Source: Manihot esculenta (Eukaryota; Streptophyta; Magnoliopsida; Malpighiales; Euphorbiaceae). From it: 64,000 nucleotides of DNA. Shown piece after piece: positions 1-12,400 of the stretch. The first letter of the stretch is position 1. Every line of letters starts with the position of its first letter. The stretch covers positions 27,941,825 to 28,005,824 of the forward strand of contig NC_035171.2 in NCBI RefSeq assembly GCF_001659605.2, written 5' to 3'. The notes beneath the pieces were generated by a model that made no database searches, was not told the DNA's origin, and was given only the letters and a program-made list of their open reading frames with translations. Both the position numbers and the translations under genes were made by a program.

Positions 1-949
1 TCTCACGAAAAGAAAAAAAAAATCAAATATTTTAGATTTCAATTTATCGTTAATATTCATGATTTTAACTATGCAATAAAATTTTACGAGAAATTACTAT
101 TACATAATGCAATTTAATAAATTCTTATTACGTTTATAATTACAGATTTTTTATCAATTAATTAATATCAAACTGAATTTTTAAGAAATGTAATAATTAA
201 TTTAATATTTTTACAGAATAAAAACTAATAATTACAGAAACACAAATATTTTTAAATTCTAAATAACTTTTTATATTTATTTTTATTTTCAATTTATTAA
301 TTTAAATATTTAAATGACTGCTATAAATGCTAATTCTCTTGTATATTTTTTACTTATAGAGTAATCAAGTATGACACAATTATGACACAGTTTTACTTTG
401 GTCAAAATAAATTAAATATAAATATTTAAATAAAAAATATATAAAAAAAATTAAAGAGTGGTCTATGCAAGTTTTTATGACAGAAATTATATGTTTAATT
501 TATTTTTTAGTTAATTTTCACACATTAAAATTAACTTTTAAACTAATTTAAGTATTTTCCTTATATATTGATTTAATATTATCAGAATAAATAATTTTAA
601 AGCATTTACATTAATTATTTAAAAATATAAAGAAAAATAAAAAATATAATGCCTTGCAAACACTTACCCTGTTTTGATAATCTTTCGTTTGAGATGAATT
701 ATTTTGTAAAAATAATATTTAAAATAATTTTTATAAAATTATATAAAAGCTTTATTTTTTATAAAATAGTAATTTTTTAAAATTTATAAAAAAAATTGAA
801 TTCTCCTATTTTAAATTAAAATAAAAATTATTAAAATAAAATAAATTCAATTAAATTCTCCTAAAATTTTTAATTCTAAATAGAAAGAAGAATACTATTA
901 AGTATATTTTAATAAATAAATTATTTTTAATGATATAAGTAGGCGGAAT
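1..949. other. AT-rich intergenic DNA, no gene seen
   Basis: Very AT-rich sequence with homopolymer A/T runs and no open frame or splice-supported coding segment that I can recognise on either strand. Confidence 0.6.
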
Positions 950-1415
950 TAGAGTGAGCACTATTCGGTTTAAATTGAAAAAATCGATCGAATTGAATTA
1001 ATTTTAAAATTTAGTTCGGTTTTTTATTCAATTCGGTTCGATTCGATTTTAAATTTCAGAAATTTCGATTATTTTGATTCGGTTCTATTTTGATCAGAAA
1101 AAAAATCAAAAAAATCGAACCGAACCAATTAGTTATAATAATATGTTATTTTTAATAATATAGAGAAATTAAATTATATTAAAATTAAAATATTTTAATT
1201 AAATTTTAAAAAACTAAAAATAAAATATAAAAAATAAAAAATTTATTAAAAATCGAAACTGATCAAATTAAATCGAATCGAACTGAATCAAATCGATTCA
1301 ATTCGATTTGATTTCTGATCAAAATCAGTTCGATTTGATTTTTATAAATACTAAAATTTTAATTTTAGGTTTATTCGATTTGGTTTAATTTTAAACCGAA
1401 CCGACCGAATGTTAA
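950..1415. repeat. Dispersed AT-rich repeat with imperfect inverted ends (MITE-like)
   Basis: The left end reads gagtgagcactattcggttt and the right end carries the near inverse (taaaccgaaccgaccgaat). The interior is built from variants of tcggttcgatt and aatcgaatcgaac on both strands. This is the common plant pattern of AT-rich hairpin-like repeats. Related, more decayed copies lie near 2100-2255 and 25553-25720. The exact family is not assigned. Confidence 0.55.
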
Positions 1416-2039
1416 ATCTTAAACGGAATAATGAAGTGGGTTCCTTCGCAATCACAATAATAAGAAGAAAAAAAAAATCATGAGTATGATCGATAGAAAC
1501 CACTGATTTGAAAAGGAAATTAAGAAAGAAAAAGGAGTTTATGATTAATGTATTATTGCATTATATTTTTGTCCTTTATCCTTTTGGTCCCCTCGTTTTA
1601 AAAACCAAAATCAAACCAATTATTCCTTTTAAAAAAGAAAGAAAAGGACATTTCCGATGCCAACTTAATAGAATTAATAATCAGAGTAATTAATTGTGAT
1701 GATAATGACGACCATCACCAATCATTTTATTTTAAAATATTTATTATTTAGTGTCTAAAAATATATTAAAATAATTAATTTTTTTATTAATTTTAATCAA
1801 TAAATATTTTATTATTTAATTTATATAATTTAAAAAAATTATTAATTAATCTTTTAATTTAAAAAAAAATTATTAATTAATCTCTATATTTAATTTAAAA
1901 ATTTACTTTGATTTAATTTTAATTTAAAAAATGTAATTATTTCGATTCAAGCAAAATTTAAATTATAAAATATTTGATAAAATTAAATTTATTAGTTAGA
2001 AGTATTATATCTTTTTTATAATATAAAAAAATTAAATAA
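1416..2039. other. AT-rich intergenic DNA
   Basis: A short open frame at 1508-1693 has no recognisable domain and is low-complexity Lys-rich. Nothing else is supported. Confidence 0.5.
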
Positions 2040-2255
2040 TTATTAATATTAAAATATTTTAATTAAATTTTAAAATATTAAAATAAAAAATAAAAAATAA
2101 AAAAAATTTATTAAAAAATTTAACCCACCAAACTGATTTGAATTTAAATTGATTCGATTTAATTTAATTTGGTTTTTATAAATACTTAAATTTTAATTTT
2201 TAATTTATTTTGTTTAGTTCAGATTTAAACTAAATGTTACCTAATCACTCCTATA
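2040..2255. repeat. Decayed second copy of the repeat at 950-1415
   Basis: It shares ordered blocks with the first copy: poly-aaaataaaaaat, an attcgattta block, ggtttttataaatac, and a terminal gatttaaactaaatgttacc. Most CG-containing motifs have decayed to TG/CA. Confidence 0.4.
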
Positions 2256-4321
2256 TAGATCAATAATATTTTAAATTTTTTTTATAAAAATATTTTATAT
2301 TAATGATTTTTTTAATAATTGTACCCTATATTCTAGTTAAAAATTAAATCCATTTTAACATGAAAAACTCTAAATTAATAAAAAAATTAATTAGAGTAAT
2401 ATTAAAATCTAAAAATAGATTTAGAGTATTTTTTTTAATTATAATTAAACCTTCAATATCTAATTGAAGACAAATAACAGAAATGCAGATGAATAGAATA
2501 ATTCTATTTAAGATTTTTATTTGTTAATTTAGAAAAAAATTGTAAAGAAAATAGATATAATTTTTTATTATTTTAATTTTAGTTTTATAAAAATAAATAT
2601 TTTATTGCCTAAAACCTAATTGTAAAGGGATAATATAATACAATAGTTATCATAAAATAAAACATGGCTTTATAAGGTTGCTTTAGTATTTTTCTTTTAT
2701 TAATATTAATAATTTATAACAAATTAAAATTCATGTGCTAATATTAGTATTTTTAAAAATTAAAAATACGAAATATTGAAGTCTTTTTAAAATTTTGAAA
2801 TTTTAAATTTTAACTTTTAATTTTAATTAATAATAGATAAATGAATAAATAAATAATTTTATATGCTATATAAAATGCGTTTAATTTATAGATGCTTAAT
2901 AATGTTAAAATTATGAAATTTTGGGTTAAAATTCTAAAAGGATCAGAGAAATTAAAAGGCCAATGTGGTAATTTAAATATTTATTTTGTTTATTTTACTA
3001 ATATGTAAGTGAACAGATGAAAGTATAAATAAAAAGAATCGAGAATAAAAAATAAGCAAGATGATAAGAAAATATTAGTTTAGATGAAGGTCCATATGAA
3101 ACCTCACGTAAACCAATCTCTCAAGAACATCTGGCATCTATGGAGACCGCATTCTTTGTGAGCGAGCAATGGATCCACTGCAATACGTTGCTGGACATAT
3201 CATTTCTTATAACTTTATAACGACAAGTCCATGCTCTTATCACTATAAGCACGTCTAGTTATCACCTTGAACATATTGGCAAAGCCTAACATTTTGAAAG
3301 GATTACTTTTAAGTTTTGATTGGCTCAAATTCTCTATTTTTTAGGAAATAACATAATACTTAATTAATAAAGAAGAGAAAGAAAAATAGGAAGAAAGTTA
3401 AAGACAAATTTTGTATTTATCCATAAACAAGAGGAAGTGTAAAAAATTAAAAAGAAAATTTGGTGTTAGATTTTGTGATAAGTAAAATTAGACTAAATTA
3501 TACTTAATTTTCAATAATTATTTTTTATTAAAATTTTTAATTTTAAATGACATCCAAATAATTTTAATTCTTCAATTATATTCATAATATATAAATTGCA
3601 ATTATATTGGATTGGGTAAAAAAATTGAGAAGCTAATTAATAAAAAATTAATTTTTATTAGATATATTTATGATTTGAAGTAATTGGTAAAAAAATAAAT
3701 ATTATTGTATTATTAAAATATTTAGAAAAAAACATTTGAGAGGTGGAAGATTTATTGTTCATCCTGAATACCACACTTGAAAAATAAAGAAAAAGAAATA
3801 TTTCAGTCCTAAATTAAGTAGAAAACTTTCAATATTTTATTATCTTAAATGATAATTATAAAAGAAAGTGGATTTTTATTTGTATCTCATTTAGATTATG
3901 ATTTATTATTATTATCTTTTTATTGGTATGATTAGATTTAGTTTTTTTCTTCAAATAGAATGATTACTTTATATTTCACTATTTCAACTCTAATTTGTTT
4001 TATTTTTTTATTTAAATTAAAATTTATTTTATTTTTCTATTCTAACTATGATTAGAAGATATTTAGTTACAAATATCCTTTATTTTATGTATCAGTTAAA
4101 GAAAGTTAAAATTTGATATTTTTCTCCATTCTAAGAATTTTCATGGATGAACATATATTTTTCTTTTATCCTTTACAAAGACTTTTTTTTTATGACTCTA
4201 TATTTAATTACTTATTAAGGATATTTTTTTGTCGCGTCCCTTATCTAGATTTTATTGCTCTATTCTTATTTAACTTATTAAGAATTTCTTATAACATTTT
4301 CTAGTTGAAATTATCGTTTGA
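2256..4321. other. Intergenic DNA, no gene recognised
   Basis: AT-rich. A slightly GC-richer stretch at 3085-3310 has no open frame or known motif. The open frame at 4113-4304 is Phe-rich low complexity and is not supported as a gene. Confidence 0.5.
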
Positions 4322-4503
4322 TTTTTTATTAAAATTGTGTGATGGAGTTGTTGATTATAGGTTAATCCTAGATTTTGTATCAAAAGAACTATGTGAATTT
4401 AGACAGTTATCTAATTTTATTAAAATTATGTGATGACATTCTTAATTATAGGTTAATTTTAGGTTCCGTATCAAAAGAACTATGTGAATTTAGACCGTTA
4501 TCC
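4322..4503. repeat. Two-copy tandem duplication, about 91-bp unit
   Basis: The block ending caaaagaactatgtgaattt begins at 4381 and again at 4472, a 91-bp offset. The flanking ttattaaaattRtgtgatg and attataggttaat blocks repeat in the same order. Confidence 0.7.
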
Positions 4504-4985
4504 CACTGAGCACCAATGAGGAAACTAAGCCTAACCAAATAATGGCCACTAACTTTTAGACAAGGATGACAATTGATTCATGGTCCAACCTGACTCACTC
4601 CTCACCCAATCAATTTTCTTAAGAATTTTCTCAAGTCCCATTCTCTGCTTGATATTCTGTGGAGTGAGCACAGAAAAAAGATATATTCGCCTCCAACTCC
4701 AAAAATCCACTCCCATTACTATTTTGAATGAATTGTATAGAATGGTCAATGACTTTTGATCTGTGCATGGAGATTATGGTCAGCAAGGAACTCATTATTA
4801 TGGAATTAGGTGCAAAATTTAGCAGCTTACCTTGTGGAAAACGTCATGCATCATATATTGGATTAGGAAACTGATCAATGTGTTGGTGCTTTGCATGGAA
4901 TTACCACTACTACTTTATATCAGGGCATAAACTTGTTTTATTCCTCCAATTCTGCTCGTGATTCTGAAACCATTCCTCTCCGAAT

Positions 4986-5493
4986 TCGTGTGTCATCTTC
5001 AAGTTTGGACAATTTCAGTTAGTTTTGTCAAGTTGATGGGCTTTGTTTCAAGGTCAAGATTTTATTGGTTACGGTTTTGTTGTGGAAAACTCTGAGGGTA
5101 TATTTCAACGTGGTATTTCTGGTTTCTCGGAAGGTAATAGTACGCTGGTAATTGTTGAACCTTTAGCTCTCCGTTACTATTTGCTCTTTGCGATAGAATT
5201 TTTGCATTTTAATGACTGCATTCTTATGAATTGTTTACAGATAGTTCAAACTCTTCAGTCTACACATTTAGACATTTCTGAATTGGATTTGATTTTGAAT
5301 GATTGTAAATCTTTGTTAGACTCTAAAATTGATATTTCTGTTAGATGGGTTCATCGTCATACTACTCTAACTACTCATATTTTGACTAAAAAATCTATTA
5401 GGCATGATCGTCTCTCTATTTGGGATGATATCCCTATTTGTTTAATGAAATTTTATTAATACAACCATAGTTTTGCTTTCAAAAAAAAAAAAA
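4986..5493 (+). pseudogene. RNase H-like (RVT_3) fragment, probable LINE 3' remnant
   Basis: The frame at 5043-5459 has no ATG start and encodes about 138 residues. It resembles the RNase H-like domain at the C-terminal end of plant non-LTR retrotransposons: a GYGFVVENSEGIF strand-turn-strand motif, a central EPLALRYYLLFA helix, and a late WVHRHT segment near the usual His/Asp site. The coding part stops at 5459 and a 14-base A run follows at about 5480-5493, as at the tail of a retroposed copy. No reverse transcriptase lies upstream, so the copy is 5'-truncated. A domesticated RNase H-like gene fragment is the alternative. Confidence 0.65.
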
Positions 5494-5612
5494 AGTTCTT
5501 CCATATCATAGTATTAACAAGTATGTTTACTAACTTAAATTTCTAACATAAAAATTCCTTTCATAAAAATTTGTATTTCATAATAATAGATTGATGTTTT
5601 TAAAAAAAAAAA

Positions 5613-6528
5613 GGATAAACTATAATTTAGTCCCTCTAGTTTAGTGAAATATAACATTTCGTCCCTCTATTTTAAAAAATTATTAATTTAGTGACTGTGA
5701 TTTTTAAAAACTATGCCATTAGTCCCTCCCGTTAGATCTTCAGTTAAGTCACTGTTGATCTTCAATTTATAAACTGATCAATAGAAAGTTAAATAGAAAA
5801 TTCCTAGATTGCCCTTTAACTAGCGTTGATGGCGCTTGCGGGTTTGCCCACATTTTCCATACTTGATTCCTCATCTATGAGGGAGTCGCAGTTGCCCACT
5901 TCAAGGAGGCAGGGGGCTATTGAACGGCCTACTACTCAGAGCAATTTTTCAAATGTGGCGGGAGTTGGAGGATGAGCATTTATTGAATAGGGCATGAGGT
6001 AGAGTGAGGGAGAGAATGAGACAGCAAAGGAGTGTGGAGTAGTCCAGTACAAATATGTCAAGTACAAACATGTCAGAGAGCTGGGGTAGAGAGAATCCGA
6101 GAAGCTTGGTGGATGCAAGTGAGAGCGAGAATGAGTTTGTACCTTGGTCACATGAGCAACTGGGCACACAGAATGAGAATGGGGATACTAATGGGTCTAG
6201 TGGGGAGCAATCTCCTGATCTTGGTGAAATTGAGAGGGAGAGGGTGAGACAGATTGTTTGAGGATGGATGGAGAGTGGCATTAGTGATGGTACATCTAAC
6301 GTGTCCCAATGGAATGACAGTCTTAAATGATAATTTAGAAAATTTCTATTTAACTTTTTATTGACTAATTTATAAATTGAAAATTAATGGTGACTTAACT
6401 GAAAATCTAACAGAAGGGACTAATGATATTTTTTTTAAAAATTACAGCAATTAAATTGGTAATTTTTTAAAATAAAGTGATGAAAAGTTATATTTCACTA
6501 AACTAGAGGGATTAAATTACAGTTTACC
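5613..6528 (+). mobile_element. Pack-MULE-like DNA transposon with ~195-bp inverted repeats
   Basis: The left arm (5613-5807, starting ggataaactataatttagtc) and the right arm (6334-6528, ending attacagtttacc) are long imperfect inverted complements. Matching landmarks include ccctctagtttagtgaaatat and its complement, and the gttaaatagaaaatt block. Both flanks are A-rich (aaaaaaaaa / taaaaaaat), compatible with a 9-bp target duplication but not informative. No transposase is present. The interior is GC-richer than its surroundings and holds a piece of host-gene-like coding sequence (see next entry). Long inverted repeats around a captured gene fragment are the hallmark of Pack-MULEs. Another TIR transposon type cannot be excluded. 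Confidence 0.75.
5862..6325 (+). pseudogene. Captured gene fragment resembling a plant RING/U-box E3-like protein
   Basis: Inside the inverted-repeat element the + strand encodes a run of acidic, Ser/Glu-rich sequence. It includes MWRELEDEHLLNRA (about 5954-5995), SSTNMSESWG (from 6055), SEQEF-like ENEFVPWSHEQLG, and DLGEIERERVRQIV followed by a TGA (6259-6261) and then GWMESGISDGTSNVSQ. I recognise this order from the region upstream of the RING domain in a family of large plant RING-type proteins (Arabidopsis At5g04460-like); this is from memory and unverified. The fragment is broken by a TGA after the first block near 5996, a further TAG near 6041, and the TGA at 6259. It has no start, no RING Cys/His residues and no end, so it is a captured and non-functional piece. 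Confidence 0.6.
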
Positions 6529-6539
6529 TAAAAAAATAC

Positions 6540-8767
6540 ACCGATGAAGAGAGCAAGTGAACTCTAAAAATATAGTAACAAACTAACTGTTTTTTTTTTT
6601 TATTTTTTATTTTACAAAAAATAACTAGTTTTACAAAAATGCCTCCACCTTTTCAAATCAGTGAGGAAATGCACTTTTGGATTATTTTTAGTCTCCATCT
6701 CTCTACTAATTGGATATAGGGCTGGGTGAAGGGAAGCTTTATGGGAATAAGGAGAAAAAGGCTAAGAATAGTAGTTAAAGGCTTTACTCAAACATACGTG
6801 AGATTTCTAGGAAGCCTTTGTTCGGGAAGCCAAGATGAATTCTATTTGTCTCCTGCTCTCTACTGCTGCAAATTGAGATTGGTTTTTGTTCCAATTAAAT
6901 AATAAAATGCCTTCTTGAACGGAACTTAAAAGAAAAAGTTTATGTGAACATCGACCCGGCAATAGGAGAAAAAGGTTTGCAGACTTTGAAAGACATCTAT
7001 TATTATATATACCAATGTATCTCCATTTTCTTCCCAATGAATAGGGCCAAGAAGGCTAGAGGTGATCAGCAGAACCATTCTTAAACCTCTTTACCATGCA
7101 CCTCTATATTAATCAGTGTAAGTTATTTGATATATTCAATATTATTATTATTCAGTGTATTTAATATTATTATTTTAATTTATATAATAAGTAAACTTGT
7201 GATTTATTTTAATTTATTGACTAATTTGATAAAAAATTATATTTCATATATATCAATAATATTAAATAAAATAAAATACTATATATATTTTATATAATAA
7301 CTTTTTAATAATTTAAATTTTTATTAAATTATAATATATGTATAAAAATAATAATGAAAAGTAAATAATGAGATTAATAAAAAAAGATATCATTAAATAA
7401 AAATATATATTTTAAAAATTATTTTATTAGTCAAATAAAAATTTAAAAATTATATTATAATTTGTTACTAAAATTTTCAAATTCAATTTAGTCATTTTAG
7501 TCATAATCATGATAAATTAAAAAAATTAATTTTATTATTTAAAATTTAAAATTTTGAATATAAATATGAATTAATGGAAATATTTAAAATTTTTTATTTA
7601 ATAAGTTTTAAAAAAATAATTCTATATTATAAATTATAAATTTTTTGATAAAAATTAATTAAGATAAATAATTAAAATAAAAATAAATATAAAAAAAATT
7701 TTATTATATAAAATTTTAAGATTAAAATATAAATATGAAAAATATAAAGGTTTGAATTTTTTTCCTTTTAGCAAAAAGGCGTCGCCGCACCTCGGATAAC
7801 AAAAATTCTCATTCCTTTGCTTTTGATATTATGAAAAAAACCACCATCTGAGTCTTTTCCTCTTCCTCTTCAGCTCTTTGATTTACATCTGCCAGTAGCT
7901 TTGTCCATCACCCTAAAACTGCCCCAGTGAAAAAGTTGGCCTTGTACTTGCAATTGTATAAAAGACAAAGACATATCTCTTTCATCTCTACACATGAGCA
8001 AATTGGGTTAAAATCCTCAGTCTCTCTTCCAACCTACGAAACACTGCATATGATCTAAAGCCTTCCACAAGAAATGCCCATCACGGCAACACCCACTTCC
8101 TTTTTTTGCTTTCCCATTGGTCCAACAGTTATTCACTATACTGTTGCTGAACACCGTTCCATTAATTAGCATGAAGAAAATCCCTCTAAGCCTCCTCCAA
8201 AAAAGATTGCACATCCCTCTTGCTACCCCCTTTTAATCTCTACTTAAAATTAAAAAATCAGCCAGAACAAAGGGAAGAAAAGATAACTCCAATTCAAAAC
8301 ACCACTCAGCGTGAACAGGGAAACATATATATTCTCAATAATTTCCCATTTCTCATATTGCAAATTCTTTCCATGTTGAGTCGATAGTCAGGGGAGACCA
8401 AATAACAGCAATTCAAATCAATGATGCCAAGAAGAAAATCAAAATTGTTCTCAATCACATCCCAAATCCAAATTGCAAGCTTTTTCTATATATATTGACA
8501 TAAACCCATTTATTGATCATCAAAAAGTTATATGCATCAACAAACAAGAAGATGTTTTGAAGAAAAATCATAAATTTCCTTCTTTTGTTTGTTTTATTTT
8601 CTCAAAAATAAGATAATGTTTACTGGCCAATGATCAATACAAGTATAAATCTAATGAAATACAACAAATAAGAACCACTTCGTCAAAATTCAGTGGTATA
8701 CCTTTCCTGTATCTCACTCACACCAAAATCTGATCTCCCGATTTACTGCTCACCTCCAAAGCGCAAT
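6540..8767. other. Intergenic DNA and likely 3' flank of the L18-family gene
   Basis: 7100-7750 is AT-rich with no coding signal. 7770-8760 has more balanced composition, and its proximal part probably contains the 3' UTR of the minus-strand gene that stops at 8768. No further gene is recognised. Confidence 0.45.
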
Positions 8768-9151
8768 CTATGCAGGCCCAATCTCTCCTAATTTGTCAGC
8801 TCCATCGACGGCGACACCCACGCGTTTCACGGAATTGAACAACGGCAAGACTCTCTTCCTGTAGTGAATCGGGCGAGAAAGCTCCTCCTCGATGTCGATA
8901 TTGATGCTGGTGATGCCAATCTCCTTAAGGCGGAACCCTAACTTCTCGCCGACACGGGATGCCATTTTGGCGTCCCAGAAGTGGTGAGATCGAGGGAAGC
9001 GGTTGAGCCTGGTGCGGTACTGAGCGAGGAATTCTTGTTCCGTGGAGGAGGCCATGGCTATGATGGTGGACGTCGTGGGATTCGTGACCTGCGCCGTGAG
9101 TTTGCGGCACGAGAGGACCAGGCGTAGCATGTGTTGATGATTCGCGGACAT
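8768..9151 (-). CDS. Ribosomal protein L18p/L5e (uL18) family protein
   Basis: A 127-residue single-exon protein whose ATG is at 9149-9151. An upstream in-frame GTG exists but is not the likely start. The N-terminus MSANHQHMLRLVLSCRKLTA begins with a basic strand; the middle has TSTIIAMASSTEQEFL. It then runs through SRVGEKLGFRLKEIGI, a typical uL18 helix-plus-strand segment, and ends with FNSVKRVGVAVDG. This is the fold that contacts 5S rRNA in bacterial and organellar ribosomes, and plants carry several such small nuclear genes. The chloroplast or mitochondrial destination cannot be read from the sequence, and no clear transit peptide is seen. It is divergent from the SPRING-like gene, with 294 bp between the two ATGs. 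Confidence 0.85.
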   Translation of the reverse strand: MSANHQHMLRLVLSCRKLTAQVTNPTTSTIIAMASSTEQEFLAQYRTRLNRFPRSHHFWDAKMASRVGEKLGFRLKEIGITSINIDIEEELSRPIHYRKRVLPLFNSVKRVGVAVDGADKLGEIGPA

Positions 9152-9445
9152 TTTTCCTCGCACAGAGAGAGAGAGAGATGTCAGCTACTTCGGGAGAGTA
9201 ACATTATTTGGAGAATTGAGGTACACGTGGGTTTTTGAAACGACACCGTTTTTCAATATAAAAAAATGAATTTTCTTTTTTGTTATTCAATTTTTATTTT
9301 TAAATATAGTTGATCAGGTACCGCCGGAGTGCGCCTCGGCCTGCACTGGCAAATTTTTCCAAACGGCCAACGTCAGAGAACGAGAAGCCCTGATTTATCG
9401 GTTGGATTATCCCGGAAATCTCAAAGATCGGTATCGAAGAGAAGG
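9152..9445. promoter_or_regulatory. Shared 294-bp divergent promoter region
   Basis: This is the only sequence between the start codons of the minus-strand L18-family gene and the plus-strand SPRING-like gene, so it must hold both 5' UTRs and both core promoters. It contains a (GA)n tract at 9165-9179, likely in the L18-side 5' UTR, and an AT-rich centre (9255-9308) with an aatataaaaaaat stretch. No canonical TATA box is assigned to either side. Confidence 0.6.
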
Positions 9446-12400
9446 ATGTTCGAATCGGGATTCCATTTGTGCTTTTTACTATTGCCGCTACTCATCCTTC
9501 ACTTTATGCCTAGAATTTCAGCAATAAGGTAATTAGTGCTCTTAATTTCTAATTTAGTTTTATCATGTCCTCTGTTAAGTTTCATTCTTTTAATTCTCGT
9601 TGTCCTGTGTTTGGTTGCTGAGAAAACAGGAACTTGATACGTTTTCTTCTTAAAAGGCTAAGAATTGTAGACAGTCGTTTTAAAGAAAACAGCCCTTTTC
9701 ATTGTAATTTTCGGACTTCAACAATTTTTTTATTCATGATACAGATGAAATTAGAAATGTGGGTAATTTACGTTTATGAGTTTTCTGGAATGTATTGTGC
9801 CAGCCATAGCTATCTTTATTTGTTTTGAAGTATCTTTTTCAGTTTTTTCTTCTTGATCTTCTAGATCTTGCATTTTCATTAGGATTCCACTTGGTCTTCG
9901 TTTCTCCTTTTGTTTTTTGTTTTTAATAAAGTTCCTAACTTCTATTTCTGCAGAATAACTTATTAACGATGTTAGAAAGGTAATTCTAGACGATTTTAGA
10001 AAGAAAATATTTTTCCTGTTAGGATGCACTTGACAAATGGTACAGATTGCCATTTGCCGCAGGTGGCTTTCAATTTATGTTAAAAGGTGGATTTGTGCTG
10101 TCATGTTTGTTGATGAAAGTAGTGGGTAACTTAAAGTTGTGAGGGGACGTTTGGAACGTAAGTCCCTTGCAAATAGCAATATATGGAGTTAGCGATTTTT
10201 TCTTGGAAAAAAAAAGATAGAATAGCGAAAGGACATTTGTTAAAAGGTTGTAGGGGCATTAATTAAGGATATGATGATGGTTTTTTATTTAGATATTGGG
10301 TTAGACCCAAGAATGTTGTTCTGGCCTAATAGACATCATTGAGTCGAATGATGCAGCAAGGCATTACATTTGTTGCAATCAAAACTAGGCTAATGTTTAT
10401 TTTAAGCGTTTTTCCTTGTATTGGAGGCATTACTTTCAAAATTCTGATGTGGTTATGCATTGAGTACTTTGTAATCAATATCCTTTCATATTTTGAGCCA
10501 TTATACTTCATCTGGCAGAAACTATTGTGGTAAATTCTTTTTATTGCATTACAGGAAGGATATTGGTTTTCAAGAAACAAAAATTTGCAGAAATACGGTT
10601 CAAGGAAGATTTTTACTATCTGATGATAATGGTGAGTATTCTCTATATGTATTTATAATTCTTGCCAAGCTAAATTTTAGGTTTGCATTTAGATTTCAGT
10701 TTAGGATCTTGGAATGAATCAGGAGAATCATTATTTACTAAGCGAATTTCCTATTAAAGAATGACTTTCTAGGAATCTCATTCATTTCTTAGATAAATTT
10801 AAATAAGCATTACCTTTTAAAAAGATCAGTCAAGATTTTTTTTCTTTTTATTTTTTAGAAGTGTTAAATAGAGAAAGTACAAAATTTATCTCTACCCTCT
10901 CTAACCTCAATTCTAGAATTTTTTTTTTCATGGAGACACCTTTTTCTTTCAAAAAAAAAAAAAATGCAGATGATATTGTAATTGTTTCAGAAAGCATCAA
11001 ATAAGCAGGTAGCATGTTTCCTGATTATCAAGTTGTGCAGATTAATTGAAGCATTTAGACATAATAGTGAAGGATATTAACAATATGGTGTGAGAATTCA
11101 CTATTAGAATGTCCACAAGAAAGCAAATTCTGCCTGTTCTAGATTATAAATTTGTATAATGCATTTTGAATGCATAACTGTCATGGTGAAAAATGCACTC
11201 ACTTTGAAAATGATTTTCCATATTACAAAACAAATGATTTCTTGGACATATTATCTGATATATTAGTTCCTTGAACTGAACCACTATCACCTTACATTGT
11301 GATGCATTTTAGGCCATGTATGTGATGCTTTATCAGTGGATCCACAGTCCCGCTGCTGCCCTGAGAGAGGAGAGAAATTCTCTTGTCAGTGAGTTTTTCC
11401 TAATCAAGTCTCCAAGGTTTTCTTCCTTTTCACCAACCATCATTTGAACTGATGAGGGTTTGTTCTTGTTTGCAGTGGATGTAACCTTCTTTCACAGTGT
11501 TGCAATTCCTATGAATTTTGTGTTTCATGCTGCCTGAATCCTGCAAGGGTATCTTCTCGACTGGCCAGTTGGTTGCTTTGTTCTTATCTTAATCATGTAG
11601 TATGCAAAATGGAACTTATTGCTTGGATTTATTCTGCAGACGCAAGAAGAAGAAGTCATAAAGTTGAAAATAGCCAAGCCATCAACTGCAGGTTTTTGCT
11701 TTTTCTTCCTTCTCCAGTTCTCCTTCTTATCCATGTTAGAAAAAAAGGTGAATATGATAGGATGAAGTAAAGATGGTTTCTAAAAATAAAAGGATGCTTT
11801 TTTCTTGAACATTAATAAAGGAATGTTTAGCAAAAAAAGATGGTTCCTTTATGATATGATGAAGTACTATGGTCGTGATTTACTTTGTAGTATGCGTACT
11901 TTTGTATTTCCCTTGGAAGATATAAGGATACTATTTTTGTGGATGGAGCATTGGACCTTCATAAGCTATGACATAATGGATCTCAATTCTCATGCAGGAG
12001 AATTTAAGTTCAGTTTTATTAAAGTCAAATGATTGTGTGAAACTAGTATTGCAATGAACATTTTATGAATACTAATTTATTTAGTTTGGATGATATATTG
12101 TTATTCTAGGATTGGTTGGTTATTGATGAGTTCCCGTTGCTGTACATTTTTTTGAAGGGATCTGAAATATGAAAGATTTAGATTACATTTCCATTCTATA
12201 CCTTTTTCAAATACTTGAAATATGAAAGTAACGGGCATCTCCATTCTTTTTCGGCAGGGACTTATGCAAGCATTTTTGATTTCTGTGCTGGGAGGTGCCG
12301 TCATAATTCTGAGAGTGTGGTAAGTGTTAGTTTTTGTTTTTGTTGTGTGCTTGTGGAGTTGATGGGAAATATGTGTGGATTGGTATCTATTAGAGGTGAC

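Noticed and set aside
1508..1693. 61-codon Lys-rich open frame
   Set aside because: Low complexity in AT-rich DNA, no homology recognised.
6032..6281. Overlapping plus and minus frames as independent small genes
   Set aside because: Only the plus frame has gene-like residues, and it is a stop-interrupted fragment within the inverted-repeat element.
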